Origin: Rheinheimera sp.
GTDB lineage: Bacteria; Pseudomonadota; Gammaproteobacteria; Enterobacterales; Alteromonadaceae
NCBI GenBank assembly: GCA_003543135.1
Contig: DPJG01000033.1
Location: 54,057-118,056 of the forward strand
Direction: 5' to 3'
Length of the DNA: 64,000 nucleotides
The notes under the pieces: generated by a model
Seen by the model: the letters and a program-made list of their open reading frames with translations, nothing else
Told to the model about the DNA's origin: nothing
Databases searched by the model: none
Translations under genes and position numbers: made by a program
Part shown: positions 42,520 through 51,689 of the stretch, in pieces
How the letters are laid out: every line of letters starts with the position of its first letter
Numbering within the stretch: position 1 is the stretch's first letter

Positions 42520-42558
42520 CGGTACAGAGTACCGGAGCGCTAAAATCGGTACTTTTTT
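42520..42558 (+). promoter_or_regulatory. Alternative hairpins in the upstream region of the PAS chemoreceptor gene
   Basis: CGGTAC (42520-42525), GTACCG (42529-42534) and CGGTAC (42547-42552) allow two exclusive pairings. The second pairing is followed directly by TTTTTT, like an intrinsic terminator. This could be attenuation, or simply an operator with repeated half-sites; the transcription start is not known. Confidence 0.35.
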
Positions 42559-42584
42559 ATTGGCTTCACAAAGGATTGCCTACC

Positions 42585-44144
42585 ATGCGCCAGAATTTAC
42601 CCGTCACCTCCAGAGAGCGTACCTTTCCTGCTGAACAAAGGTTGATTTCTTCAACCGATGTCCGCGGAATTATTCAGTATTGTAACGATGCTTTTGTTGA
42701 TATCAGTGGTTTTACCCGCGAAGAGTTGATAGGTGAACCCCATAATCTGGTACGCCATCCCGATATGCCGGAAACAGTGTTTGCCGGGATGTGGGATTAT
42801 TTAAAGGCCGGCAAATGCTGGATGGGAGTGGTGAAAAACCGCTGTAAAAATGGTGATTATTATTGGGTGAATGCTTATGTAACCCCTATTTTGCAGCAGG
42901 GCAAGGTGGTGGGTTATGAATCGGTGCGGGTAAAACCCACAGCAGAACAGGTACAAAGGGCGGAAGAAGTGTATCGCCAGGTGCAACAAGGGAAAAAACC
43001 TGTGGCGTCCTGGTTGCCTGAAGTGGCAAAGGTTCCGCTGGCCGCCGCCGCCGTGTTGCTGGTGACCGTTGCTGCGGCCAGTTGGTTAGGTCAGCTTGGG
43101 GCAGGCGCTGTCGCAGCTGCCAGCAGCGCTGCGCTGTTGTGGCTGGAAAAATCAGGTACCAATCGTGCAAGGGAGCAGCTAAAGGCCCAGTTAAGCAATC
43201 CGTTTTTGTGCCCTGTCGCGACTAAAGTGTATACCGGTAAATCTGACAGCTGGGGTCAGCTGGAGCTGGCGCTGGTCACTGAGGCTGCCCATCTTCGCAC
43301 TGTGTTAACCCGGCTGGAAGATGCCGCTTTGTTAGCATCAAAAGAGTCGGCGCAGGCCCATGAGTTATCAGAAGCCACTTTGGGATCGATCAGTTCACAG
43401 CAGCAGGAAACCGATCAAACCGCCACTGCAATGAATCAGATGACCCATACCATCGCTGAGGTGGCACAAAACGTACAGCTCACTTCCAATCAGGCGGCCA
43501 ATGCCAATGAGCTGACCTGTCAGGGCCGGATGGTGGCACAACAAACCAAAGAGGCGATTAATGCACTGGCACGCACAGTGCAGGCGATTTCAACTGCAGT
43601 AACAGATTTAGCCACCCAAACCTCCAGCATTACTCAGGCTGCTGAAATTATTCAGCAAATTGCCGAGCAAACCAATTTATTGGCGCTTAATGCGGCGATA
43701 GAAGCAGCGAGGGCAGGCGATCAGGGACGCGGATTTGCTGTGGTGGCCGATGAAGTGCGGCATCTGGCACAACGCACTCAGGAATCAACCAAACAAATTC
43801 AGGTAATTATTAATAATCTGCAAAGTGGTGCTACTGCTGCAGTGTCTGCAGCCAATGATGGTATTCATGCCACAGAATTAGGGGTCGCCAAGGTGCAGGA
43901 AACCGAACAGATGCTAAGTGGCATTATGGATGCGGTAAATATTATTGCCAAAATGGGCCATCAAATAGCTGTGGCTGTGGAAGAGCAGGCGCATGTGTCG
44001 GAAGATATTAACCGCCAGGTGAGTCGTATTGCCGATTTGGCCGGTGACAGTTACCACAACAGTGAACAGGCTGCTGCCGTCAGCAGCGATCTGGAGCGCA
44101 ATGCCGAATCTTTGTATCAATTGGTGGAACGTTTTAAAAAATAA
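42585..44144 (+). CDS. PAS-domain methyl-accepting chemotaxis protein (Aer-like)
   Basis: Chemoreceptor of 519 residues resembling the aerotaxis receptor Aer. The N-terminal PAS domain (about 20-110) reads VRGIIQYCNDAFVDISGFTREELIGEPHNLVRHPDMPE and WMGVVKNRCKNGDYYWVNAYVTPI, matching the FAD-binding PAS of Aer. A hydrophobic hairpin follows (about 148-188). The signalling domain has the tip [34 protein letters not shown]. There is no periplasmic domain, so sensing is cytoplasmic, probably redox or oxygen. ATG 42585 has AAGGA nine bases upstream; TTG 42576 is less likely. Confidence 0.92.
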   Translation: MRQNLPVTSRERTFPAEQRLISSTDVRGIIQYCNDAFVDISGFTREELIGEPHNLVRHPDMPETVFAGMWDYLKAGKCWMGVVKNRCKNGDYYWVNAYVTPILQQGKVVGYESVRVKPTAEQVQRAEEVYRQVQQGKKPVASWLPEVAKVPLAAAAVLLVTVAAASWLGQLGAGAVAAASSAALLWLEKSGTNRAREQLKAQLSNPFLCPVATKVYTGKSDSWGQLELALVTEAAHLRTVLTRLEDAALLASKESAQAHELSEATLGSISSQQQETDQTATAMNQMTHTIAEVAQNVQLTSNQAANANELTCQGRMVAQQTKEAINALARTVQAISTAVTDLATQTSSITQAAEIIQQIAEQTNLLALNAAIEAARAGDQGRGFAVVADEVRHLAQRTQESTKQIQVIINNLQSGATAAVSAANDGIHATELGVAKVQETEQMLSGIMDAVNIIAKMGHQIAVAVEEQAHVSEDINRQVSRIADLAGDSYHNSEQAAAVSSDLERNAESLYQLVERFKK

Positions 44145-44153
44145 TCAACGATA

Positions 44154-44178
44154 GCACAGGGGCTTCAGGCTCCTGTGC
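44154..44178 (+). terminator. Hairpin after the PAS chemoreceptor gene
   Basis: GCACAGG (44154-44160) pairs with CCTGTGC (44172-44178) with an additional inner pairing GGC/GGC region; no U-tract follows. Possible terminator between two convergent genes. Confidence 0.35.
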
Positions 44179-44209
44179 GGGTCGCCTGCCTAACCAATTC
44201 CCTGAATAA

Positions 44210-44989
44210 CTAATAACCTAAATAGCTCAGCCAGCCGTTAATTTCATTAAACACCCACTGCTGATTGAGTGTATCGTCCATGGAGCCGGGTAACAGCCGT
44301 TGCCGGTACAGCTCTTTTATGTGTTTACGCACCAGTTGCTGACGCAGTTTGCTGCTGGCCAATACAAAGGCATTGTCTTGTTGTTGCTGAATATCAAGAG
44401 TCGGGATTTTATGTGTGGCAAGTGCCAGCGACACTGCGTCATTTAAGGCCGGCTCGGCGAGGTAGGCACTGAGCAGTACCAGTGCATCCGGTTTTGCCAG
44501 TTCACTGCTCTGATACAGCTGGTTGAGTATTGCACCGCTACTGCCTTGCGCCACTATCACCACACTGCCGGTGCTGCTCTGTACCTTGCTCATCACCGCC
44601 TGCAAGCGCAATAACAACTCGTTCTGATAAGTTAATAAATTTTCAGCATCGGTCAGCGGCAGTGGGTCGGGCACCATCACACTTAACGTATTCCAGCCGT
44701 AATCAACCAGTTGTTGCCGGAGCAGATTGATCATGCGCGGGCTGGCTGCATGTTGTGACCAGTCCGGCAACAGTACCACTGTGCCTTTGTTAAAAGCGGT
44801 CATGGCCGGTTTATATAAAGTCATAAATTGTTGTTCACCCGCCTGTAGTGTTGAAAATTCGGCGCTGGCCAGTTGACGTTGTAAATCCTGGGTGTGCAGG
44901 CTTTCGCTGCTGGCGGCAAGTTCAGCGGCGGTTACTGTGGTGCTGCAATAAAAGAGCAGGACCAGCAGCGCTGTGATTGGCTTTAGCAT
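44210..44989 (-). CDS. DUF3530 family secreted alpha/beta-hydrolase-like protein
   Basis: Exported protein of 259 residues and unknown function. The signal peptide MLKPITALLVLLFYCSTTVTAA is cleaved around residue 22. The body matches DUF3530: GTVVLLPDWSQHAASPRMINLLRQQLVDYGWNTLSVMVPDPLP, then VVIVAQGSSGAILNQL, which is reminiscent of an alpha/beta-hydrolase nucleophile elbow but lacks an exact GxSxG. PDALVLLSAYLAEP follows. Start at ATG 44989, with GGAAA upstream, in place of a start 16 codons earlier that has no signal-like N-terminus. It is convergent to the PAS chemoreceptor gene. Confidence 0.75.
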   Translation of the reverse strand: MLKPITALLVLLFYCSTTVTAAELAASSESLHTQDLQRQLASAEFSTLQAGEQQFMTLYKPAMTAFNKGTVVLLPDWSQHAASPRMINLLRQQLVDYGWNTLSVMVPDPLPLTDAENLLTYQNELLLRLQAVMSKVQSSTGSVVIVAQGSSGAILNQLYQSSELAKPDALVLLSAYLAEPALNDAVSLALATHKIPTLDIQQQQDNAFVLASSKLRQQLVRKHIKELYRQRLLPGSMDDTLNQQWVFNEINGWLSYLGY

Positions 44990-45162
44990 CAGGTATTTCC
45001 GGCAAGAGGTGATTGCAGTTAGTATCGGCCAAAGCACAAAAAACTTAAATCAGATCCGGTTTTTGCTGTGGCTTGTTGTTGCCGCTTTGCGTTGCGAATT
45101 ACTGAGATTAAGGATGGTCGGGCGTGTGGATGAGCAATGGGTAACAGCCTTTGGTTGCGGGC

Positions 45163-45192
45163 AAAAAAAAGCCGCCCGGAGGCGGCTTTTTT
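45163..45192 (-). terminator. Intrinsic terminator of the ompA-like gene
   Basis: A 12-bp stem (AAAAAAGCCGCC with GGCGGCTTTTTT) with a CGGA loop has a run of eight T on the minus strand, 15 bp past the stop. Confidence 0.9.
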
Positions 45193-45207
45193 ACGTTCAA
45201 AGAACGA

Positions 45208-46269
45208 TTAACGCTGAACGGCTTCTTTTACTGAAGCAGTTACTGTGGCTTCGATACGACGGTTCACCGCGTGAGCAGCAGCAGTGTTGCCGGCCGCACG
45301 TGGTTTAGTCACACCGTAACCAACAGCTTTTACGCGTGAAGATTCGATGCCAAACTGGTTAACCAGTACCGCAGCTACAGCGTCAGCACGACGTTGTGAC
45401 AGCGCCATGTTGTAAGCTGGTTTACCTACGTTAGAAGCGTGACCACCAATTTCAACATCAGTATTTGGGAAACGTTTTAAGAAGTTTGCCAGTTTTTCGA
45501 TGTCAGCATGGTATTCAGGTTTCACTACTGCAGAGTCGTTATCAAACTGAGCGTTCAGTGCGATGCTGACTGACTGTTCAGTGAAAATTGAACAACCTAC
45601 AGTGTCAACTTTGTCTGTGATTGGGGTATTAGCACACTGATCTTTATCATCAGTCACGCCGTCCTGGTCCGCATCACCAATAACCGGAGCCGGGGCTGGA
45701 GCTGGTTCAGGCGCTGGAGTTGGTTCAGCAGCTGGTGCTGCGCCGAAGTGGTAAGTTGCACCCAGTTTTACGCCAGCGTCAGCAAATGACTTGCTGATAC
45801 CCTGATAACGGTTGGCTTCAACAAATACTGCCAGGTCGTCGGTAGCAAACAGATTTGCACCGATACCGATGTTTGCGGCAGAAGCGCTGCGGCCAGTGGT
45901 GAAGTTCTTCACACCACCTACAACGTATACTGGCAGGCTGTCAACGTGATACATCAGGTCCACACCAACGCGGTTACCTTCGACATCGTTGTTGCTGAAC
46001 GCAGAGTCCAGATCCTGACGCACGTATTCAGCACGGATTGCCCATGCTTTGTTGATACGGTAACCCAGGTTCAGACCGATACCGTTACCATTGTCTACAC
46101 CTTGCCATTCAGCAGAACGCGTTTTGTCGCTGTCTGGTGCATAATATTCATAAAATAAAGAACCAAAAGCCCGATCTTGTAACTGTTCTGCAGTTGGAGC
46201 CGCAGATGCTACAAACGACATCAGGGGAAGAGCTGCCAAAACGGCAATTGCGCTAGTTTTAAGTTTCAT
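45208..46269 (-). CDS. OmpA-family outer-membrane porin/anchor protein
   Basis: Outer-membrane beta-barrel with a peptidoglycan-binding C-terminus, 353 residues. Signal peptide MKLKTSAIAVLAALPLMSFVASA. The N-terminal barrel (about 25-178) has alternating strands such as GIGLNLGYRINKAWAIRAEY. A Pro/Glu/Ala linker (about 182-196) and a thrombospondin-3-type calcium segment DADQDGVTDDKDQCANTP follow. The OmpA domain (about 235-345) has NTDVEIGGHASNVGKPAYNMALSQRRADAV and VKAVGYGVTKPRA. The ATG at 46269 is preceded by AAGGAGA, far better than the upstream in-frame start. The strong ribosome-binding site and terminator suggest an abundant protein. Confidence 0.93.
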   Translation of the reverse strand: MKLKTSAIAVLAALPLMSFVASAAPTAEQLQDRAFGSLFYEYYAPDSDKTRSAEWQGVDNGNGIGLNLGYRINKAWAIRAEYVRQDLDSAFSNNDVEGNRVGVDLMYHVDSLPVYVVGGVKNFTTGRSASAANIGIGANLFATDDLAVFVEANRYQGISKSFADAGVKLGATYHFGAAPAAEPTPAPEPAPAPAPVIGDADQDGVTDDKDQCANTPITDKVDTVGCSIFTEQSVSIALNAQFDNDSAVVKPEYHADIEKLANFLKRFPNTDVEIGGHASNVGKPAYNMALSQRRADAVAAVLVNQFGIESSRVKAVGYGVTKPRAAGNTAAAHAVNRRIEATVTASVKEAVQR

Positions 46270-46443
46270 CCGTATCTCCTTAAGGGGTGTTTTTTCCAAC
46301 CGGCTAATTTTATTTGATTTGTCCTGATTAAACAAATTTCGCTCTACTTTATTTCAGTTGTATGGCAATAGGTTGCGAAAGCGGCGGCAGCATAACAGCT
46401 GAAAATGAATCTTAGGTTAATTCTCTGTCTGACATCTGCTGAC

Positions 46444-47097
46444 CTAAAAAGGGCAAGCGCAGTGAAATTCCAGCCAGCGGCCATCTACAGGATGAAACAA
46501 AGCCAGATAAGCGGCATGCAGTTGCAGTCTGGGAGCTGCTGCTAGTCCTTGTGGTGACGCATAAAACTTATCACCAAGAATTGGGTGCCCCAACCACTGC
46601 ATATGCACTCTGAGCTGATGAGAACGGCCTGTGACCGGTATTAGTTTCACAAAACTGCTGTGTTCATCCTGCGACAGCACGGCAAAATGGGTCAGGGCTT
46701 TTTTCCCCCGCTCAAAACACACCATTTGTTTGGGTCTGTTTGGCCAGTCGCAAATCAGCGGCAGTTCGACTGAACCACAAGCTACCGGCACTTTGCCCTC
46801 CAGGCGCGCCAGATAGTGTTTTTCGGTTTGCCGTTTCTCAAACTGCAGGTTTAAATGGCGCTGACTGTCGGCGCCAAGTGCCATCACCACAATACCTGAA
46901 GTGGCCATATCAAGGCGGTGCACTATCCGCGCCTCTGGAAACACCCGCCGAACCCTGAGTTCCAGACTGTCCTGATGTTCCGGCAAACGGCCCGGCACCG
47001 TCAGTAGTCCACTGGGTTTATTCAGGATCAGCAGCTGCTCATCCTGATACAAAATATCCAGATAGGGTGACAGCGGCGGTTTGTATTCCAGCAACAT
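46444..47097 (-). CDS. rluA: Dual-specificity tRNA/23S rRNA pseudouridine synthase RluA
   Basis: Forms pseudouridine at 23S rRNA position 746 and tRNA position 32 in E. coli. The 217-residue product has no S4 domain, as for RluA. It carries ILYQDEQLLILNKPSGLLTVPGRLPEH, the catalytic Asp in VHRLDMATSGIVVMAL, LPLICDWPNRPKQMVCFERGKKA and TGRSHQLRVHMQWLGHPILGDKFYAS. These blocks are near-identical in pattern to E. coli RluA. It is adjacent to rapA, as in E. coli, 31 bp downstream. Confidence 0.94.
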   Translation of the reverse strand: MLLEYKPPLSPYLDILYQDEQLLILNKPSGLLTVPGRLPEHQDSLELRVRRVFPEARIVHRLDMATSGIVVMALGADSQRHLNLQFEKRQTEKHYLARLEGKVPVACGSVELPLICDWPNRPKQMVCFERGKKALTHFAVLSQDEHSSFVKLIPVTGRSHQLRVHMQWLGHPILGDKFYASPQGLAAAPRLQLHAAYLALFHPVDGRWLEFHCACPF

Positions 47098-47128
47098 TAA
47101 CAGAGTTCCCAAAACAGCGTGATTTGAC

Positions 47129-50041
47129 TCACTCGTGGCTGGCCACTATCACCCGGATGGCATCAAATTTCAGCCGTGCTTTGCCGATATAGTCTGCAAG
47201 CTCAGTTTGCATCTGCTGCAGATGGGCAATTTCTTCCGGCCGGACCGCCGGGTTAATGGCCCTCAGTGCGGTTAACCGGCTGATTTGCGCCTGCAAAGCC
47301 TCAGTCATTTTATGCTGGGCATCCTGCTGAATTTGCGCCAGCTGAGCCGTAGCATAAGCTTCTGCTTTGGCAATGAGCGGATGAATGGTGCTTTGTAAAG
47401 CGCCAACCAGTTTGGTTGCGGTCTGACGACCCACCGGCTTGAGCTGGCGGTTAAAGTTATCAAAAGGCACATTTGGCGCTAAGTTTTTGCCGGTTTTTTC
47501 CAGCAACAACCGAATAGGGGTTGGCGGCAAATAACGGCCTAACTGCAGCGCCGGTGGTGCGCTGGCTTCTGCCACATAAATAAATTCCACAAAAAAGCTG
47601 CCGACCGGCAGTTGTTTGTTAAATAAAATGGCGGCCGAGCTATTGCCCATAGAGTCATTGGTCACTATATCCAGTGTGCCTTGCACCATAGGGTGATCCC
47701 AGCTTAAAAACTGGATATCTTCCTGCGCCAGCGCGGTTTTACGGTCGAAGGTGACAGAAACACCGTCATCTTCCAGGCCAGGATAATGACCCTGGGTTTG
47801 TTCGGATGGGGTTAATACGATGCTGGTGTCACTGCGGTCATCCTGATTAATACCCAAGATATCCCAGGCCTTGATCATATAAAGCGGCAGTGTGGTTTCG
47901 TCATCCTGCGCTGCTATGGCGGCGGCAATTTGTTCAGCACGGCCAGCACCGGCCGAGTTCATTTCCAGCAGCTTGTCGCGGCCTTGTTCTAATTTTTGTT
48001 TCAGTGCCTGATTTAATTCATGGGTTTTACTGATTAACGCAGCAACAGCGGACTGATCCGCTTCTTTGGCAGCCAGCTGCGCCAGTAATTGATCTTTTAC
48101 TTCTTCATACACAGCACGGCCGGTCTGGCTGGTTTGTTCCAGCGCCTGTAAACCCTGATGGTACCAGTCGAGCAAAATTTGCTGCGGGTGATTGGTAAAA
48201 TACGGCAGATGAATTTGAATATCATGTTGCTGGCCAATCCGATCCAGACGGCCAATACGTTGTTCCAGCAAATCCGGGTTTAAAGGTAAATCAAACAGCA
48301 CCAGATGGTGGGCAAACTGGAAGTTACGGCCTTCACTGCCAATTTCCGAACAAATTAACGCCTGGGCGCTGTTGTCGTCCTGGGCAAAATAAGCAGCGGC
48401 TTTATCCCGCTCGACAATACTCATGCCTTCGTGGAATACCGCAGCGCGAATACCTTCTTTCACCCGTACCGCTTCTTCCAGCGCAATAGCAGTGTCGGCG
48501 TGGGCACAAATCACTAAAAACTTTTTGTATTTATTGGCTTTAATGCGTTCAATCAACAGCTCAACCCTGGGATCAAACTGCCACCAGCTTGATTTACTGC
48601 CTTCAAATTCCTGGAAAATCCGCTCCGGAAACAGCTGGGCGCTGGCTTTTTGTAAGTCGCTCTGGCTGCCGTTAAATGCCTGTTGCACCTTAATGGCATT
48701 CTGATATTGCTCGGGTAAAGTCAGTGGTAATAAATGCGCCTGACGTTTGGGGAAACCTTTAATGGCACTGCGGCTATTGCGGAACAAAATACGGCCTGTG
48801 CCATGACGGTCCAGCAACTGGCGGATCACCGACTGCTGCGCTGTGGTTTTTTCTTCACTGCTGCCAGGTTGTTGCAGCAGCGCCAGCTCTTTGGATAAAT
48901 CAGTTTCGGCAATACGTTGTTGCAGCGCTTTGGCAATGTCAGTTGTTAAGGCATCATCACTCAGCACCTGTTTGGCCAAATCGGCAATTTCTTTATAGTG
49001 CAGCTCTTCTTTGAGGAAAGCCTGATAATCATAAAAACGGTTTGGGTCCAACAACCGCAGACGGGCAAAATGGCTTTCATGGCCTAGCTGATCCGGCGTT
49101 GCTGTTAATAAAATCACACCTGGCGTGTCTTGCGCCAAAGCTTCAATGCGTTGGTATTCAGTGCTTGGATTGTCTTGGCTCCATTGTAAATGGTGCGCTT
49201 CGTCCACCACCAATAAATCCCAGTGTGCTTCAGTGGCAGCTTCGTGCCAGCTTTTTTTCCGGCTGAAAAATTCAAGCGAAGTCAGCACCAGCTGCTCAGA
49301 TTCAAAGGGATTACCACCGTCGGCTTTGGCTTCGGTGCAACGCTCTTCATCAAAAATGGCAAATTTCAGGTTAAAACGGCGCAGCATTTCCACCAGCCAC
49401 TGGTGCATTAAAGACTCTGGCACCACCACCAGTACACGCTGCGCTAAACCGGCAATCAGCTGCTGATGAATAATCAGACCCGCTTCAATGGTTTTACCCA
49501 AACCCACTTCGTCCGATAACAACACCCGTGGCGCGTGGCGTTTGGCTACTTCGTCGGCAATATACAGCTGGTGTGGAATAAGGCTGACCCGGCCGCCGCT
49601 TAAACCCCGGAATGGGTTTTGTTGCTGGCGGTGAATATGCTGCCAGCTGTGATAACGCAGGGTAAACCATTCAAAACGGTCGAGCTGACCGGCAAAAAGA
49701 CGGTCTTGAGGCTGGTTAAAGCTAATAAAATGGTCCAGGAAAGTTTCGCGCAGACTCACGGCTTCGCCATTGTCGGTTCTGTGGCCGTGATAAATCAGGG
49801 TGTCATTTTTTTCTTCAATAGTATCAACAACAAGGCTAAAGCCTTCGGCACTTTTAATGCTATCACCCGGGTTAAATTGCACCCGGGTCAGTGGCGCTTC
49901 GGCTGTGGCATACAGTCTGGTTTCGCCGCTGGCCGGGAACAACAAGGTCAGCATCCGGCCTTCAATACCAACTATGGTGCCTAAGCCTAAATCTGATTCT
50001 GAATCGCTGATCCAACGTTGCCCAAGTGCAAATTTCATCAT
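47129..50041 (-). CDS. rapA: RNA polymerase-associated ATPase RapA (HepA)
   Basis: Swi2/Snf2-family ATPase that recycles RNA polymerase. The 970-residue product (E. coli 968) starts KFALGQRWISDSESDLGLG at ATG 50041 or the adjacent 50038; the upstream 17 in-frame codons lack similarity. The N-terminal Tudor-like repeats (about 1-110) precede the helicase core. Walker A is in DEVGLGKTIEAG, the DEAH box in VVDEAHHLQW, then TATPDQLG, FEGSKSSWWQFDPR, CSEIGSEGRNFQFAHHLVLFDLPLNPDLLEQRIGRLDRIGQ (described by its key GxEGRNFQ and QRIGRxDRIGQ motifs). GGAG lies upstream of the start. Confidence 0.97.
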   Translation of the reverse strand: MMKFALGQRWISDSESDLGLGTIVGIEGRMLTLLFPASGETRLYATAEAPLTRVQFNPGDSIKSAEGFSLVVDTIEEKNDTLIYHGHRTDNGEAVSLRETFLDHFISFNQPQDRLFAGQLDRFEWFTLRYHSWQHIHRQQQNPFRGLSGGRVSLIPHQLYIADEVAKRHAPRVLLSDEVGLGKTIEAGLIIHQQLIAGLAQRVLVVVPESLMHQWLVEMLRRFNLKFAIFDEERCTEAKADGGNPFESEQLVLTSLEFFSRKKSWHEAATEAHWDLLVVDEAHHLQWSQDNPSTEYQRIEALAQDTPGVILLTATPDQLGHESHFARLRLLDPNRFYDYQAFLKEELHYKEIADLAKQVLSDDALTTDIAKALQQRIAETDLSKELALLQQPGSSEEKTTAQQSVIRQLLDRHGTGRILFRNSRSAIKGFPKRQAHLLPLTLPEQYQNAIKVQQAFNGSQSDLQKASAQLFPERIFQEFEGSKSSWWQFDPRVELLIERIKANKYKKFLVICAHADTAIALEEAVRVKEGIRAAVFHEGMSIVERDKAAAYFAQDDNSAQALICSEIGSEGRNFQFAHHLVLFDLPLNPDLLEQRIGRLDRIGQQHDIQIHLPYFTNHPQQILLDWYHQGLQALEQTSQTGRAVYEEVKDQLLAQLAAKEADQSAVAALISKTHELNQALKQKLEQGRDKLLEMNSAGAGRAEQIAAAIAAQDDETTLPLYMIKAWDILGINQDDRSDTSIVLTPSEQTQGHYPGLEDDGVSVTFDRKTALAQEDIQFLSWDHPMVQGTLDIVTNDSMGNSSAAILFNKQLPVGSFFVEFIYVAEASAPPALQLGRYLPPTPIRLLLEKTGKNLAPNVPFDNFNRQLKPVGRQTATKLVGALQSTIHPLIAKAEAYATAQLAQIQQDAQHKMTEALQAQISRLTALRAINPAVRPEEIAHLQQMQTELADYIGKARLKFDAIRVIVASHE

Positions 50042-50229
50042 GTTTGATACCACTCCAAAAAAGGGGCTGCATGGTACTAAGAAAAGACCCAAACTTCATC
50101 TGTCACAACGGATTTTTTTCGTATCGCTGAAAATCTGTCATGCAATTGTCATCCGTGCTCCGGATTCTTGCTCTAAAGTTAAAACAACAGCGAAGTTTTT
50201 GTACGCTGGTCCACGCTAAGGAGCTGCAT

Positions 50230-51621
50230 ATGGCGCGAAGAAAAAGCAAAGAAAAAAAAATCTACGTTCTTGATACCAACATCCTGCTGCACGAACCCTT
50301 TGCCTTCCTGAACTTTGAAGAACACGACGTTGTGATCCCCATGACAGTGTTAGAAGAATTAGACCATATCAAAGACAAACACAAAGACGTCAGCCGTGAA
50401 GCGCGGGTGGCCATTCGCGCCTTAGAGGATGTGCTTAAAGACGCCAGCCCGGAGCAAATGATGCAGGGGGTGGCTTTGCCGGCACCGCTGGAAAACAAAG
50501 AACACGGCCATTTGTTTATTGTCAACGACCACCATTTGTCGGATCAAATTCCGGGTTTACCCGGTGGAGAAAACGACCATCTTATTATTAATACTGCGTT
50601 GTTTTTACAGCGGGAAAAAGCACCGGTTAAAGTGATACTGGTGACCAAAGACATTAATATGCGCCTCAAAGCCAAAGGTGCGGGCCTGAAACTGGTGGAA
50701 GATTACCGCACTGACCAGCTGATTGATGACGTGCGGTTTTTATATAAAGGTTATTTTAAGGTACCGGGCGATTTCTGGAGCCAGATTAAAGATTGTCGTA
50801 GCGCCAATGAAGGCCGTGAAACTTATCATTATTTACCCAAAGCTGTGTTGCCAAGCCCTTATATCAACGAATATCTGGTAGATGAACACGAAACTTTTGC
50901 CGGCAGGGTAGTGGGCATTTCCGACACTGAAATTAAAGTGCTGGATTTAGGTTTTGAGCGGCTGATGCATAAAAAAGCCTGGGGTGTGCACCCAAAAAAT
51001 ATCTATCAGGCGATGGCGCTGAATGCGCTACTCGACCCTGAGATGGATTTGGTGATTCTGACAGGGCCTGCCGGTTGTGGCAAAACCTTGCTGGCACTGG
51101 CAGCGGCACTTGAAATGGTGATAGAGCGAGGTTTGTATGACAAAGTGATAGTCACGAGAAATACTCCGGAAATCGCTGAATCTATTGGTTTTTTACCCGG
51201 CACTGAAGAAGAGAAAATGGCGCCCTGGCTGGCCGCTATTACTGACTCGCTGGAAGTGTTACATAAAACCGATGAACACCCCCATGCCAGCGTGCAATAC
51301 ATTATGGATAAAGCCAATATCCAGTTTAAGTCGGTGAACTTTATGCGCGGGCGCAGCATTCAGAACGCTATTGTACTGTTGGATGAATGTCAGAATCTCA
51401 CTGCAGCGCAGCTGAAAACCATCATTACCCGTTGTGGTGAAGGCACCAAGCTGATTTGCTCTGGGAATTTGTCGCAAATTGACAGCAACTATCTGACTGC
51501 CGTGACCTCAGGCTTAACTTATATTGTGGAGCGTTTTAAAAACTTTGAAGGCAGTACCACCATCAACTTAAACGGTGTGGTGCGCAGCAGGCTGGCTTCT
51601 TTTGCTGAGGCCAATTTGTAA
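50230..51621 (+). CDS. PIN-PhoH fusion ATPase/ribonuclease (PhoH2-like)
   Basis: Predicted RNA helicase/ribonuclease of 463 residues joining an N-terminal PIN nuclease domain (about 10-150) to a PhoH ATPase domain (about 245-455). PIN acidic residues are visible in YVLDTNILLHEP, VLEELDHIK and VILVTKDINMRLKA. PhoH motifs are Walker A GPAGCGKTLLALAAALE, VTRNTPEIAESIGFLPGTEEEKMAPW, Walker B NAIVLLDECQNLT and CSGNLSQIDSNYL. ATG 50230 has AAGGAG upstream; the longer frame is not used. No upstream antitoxin-like gene is present, so this is probably the chromosomal YlaK-type protein and not a PhoAT module. Confidence 0.93.
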   Translation: MARRKSKEKKIYVLDTNILLHEPFAFLNFEEHDVVIPMTVLEELDHIKDKHKDVSREARVAIRALEDVLKDASPEQMMQGVALPAPLENKEHGHLFIVNDHHLSDQIPGLPGGENDHLIINTALFLQREKAPVKVILVTKDINMRLKAKGAGLKLVEDYRTDQLIDDVRFLYKGYFKVPGDFWSQIKDCRSANEGRETYHYLPKAVLPSPYINEYLVDEHETFAGRVVGISDTEIKVLDLGFERLMHKKAWGVHPKNIYQAMALNALLDPEMDLVILTGPAGCGKTLLALAAALEMVIERGLYDKVIVTRNTPEIAESIGFLPGTEEEKMAPWLAAITDSLEVLHKTDEHPHASVQYIMDKANIQFKSVNFMRGRSIQNAIVLLDECQNLTAAQLKTIITRCGEGTKLICSGNLSQIDSNYLTAVTSGLTYIVERFKNFEGSTTINLNGVVRSRLASFAEANL

Positions 51622-51689
51622 ACAGGTTGACTTGAGTGACTGATCCGCTAGGCTAGTCACTCTGTTCACATAAAGGAAGTGGAAGCCTG

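Noticed and set aside
50140..50229. N-terminal extension of the PIN-PhoH protein
   Set aside because: ATG 50230 has a strong AAGGAG site and begins the PIN domain; the upstream codons are not family-like.
50230..51621. PhoAT toxin-antitoxin module
   Set aside because: The domain fusion is right, but no small antitoxin gene lies upstream; rapA is divergent there.
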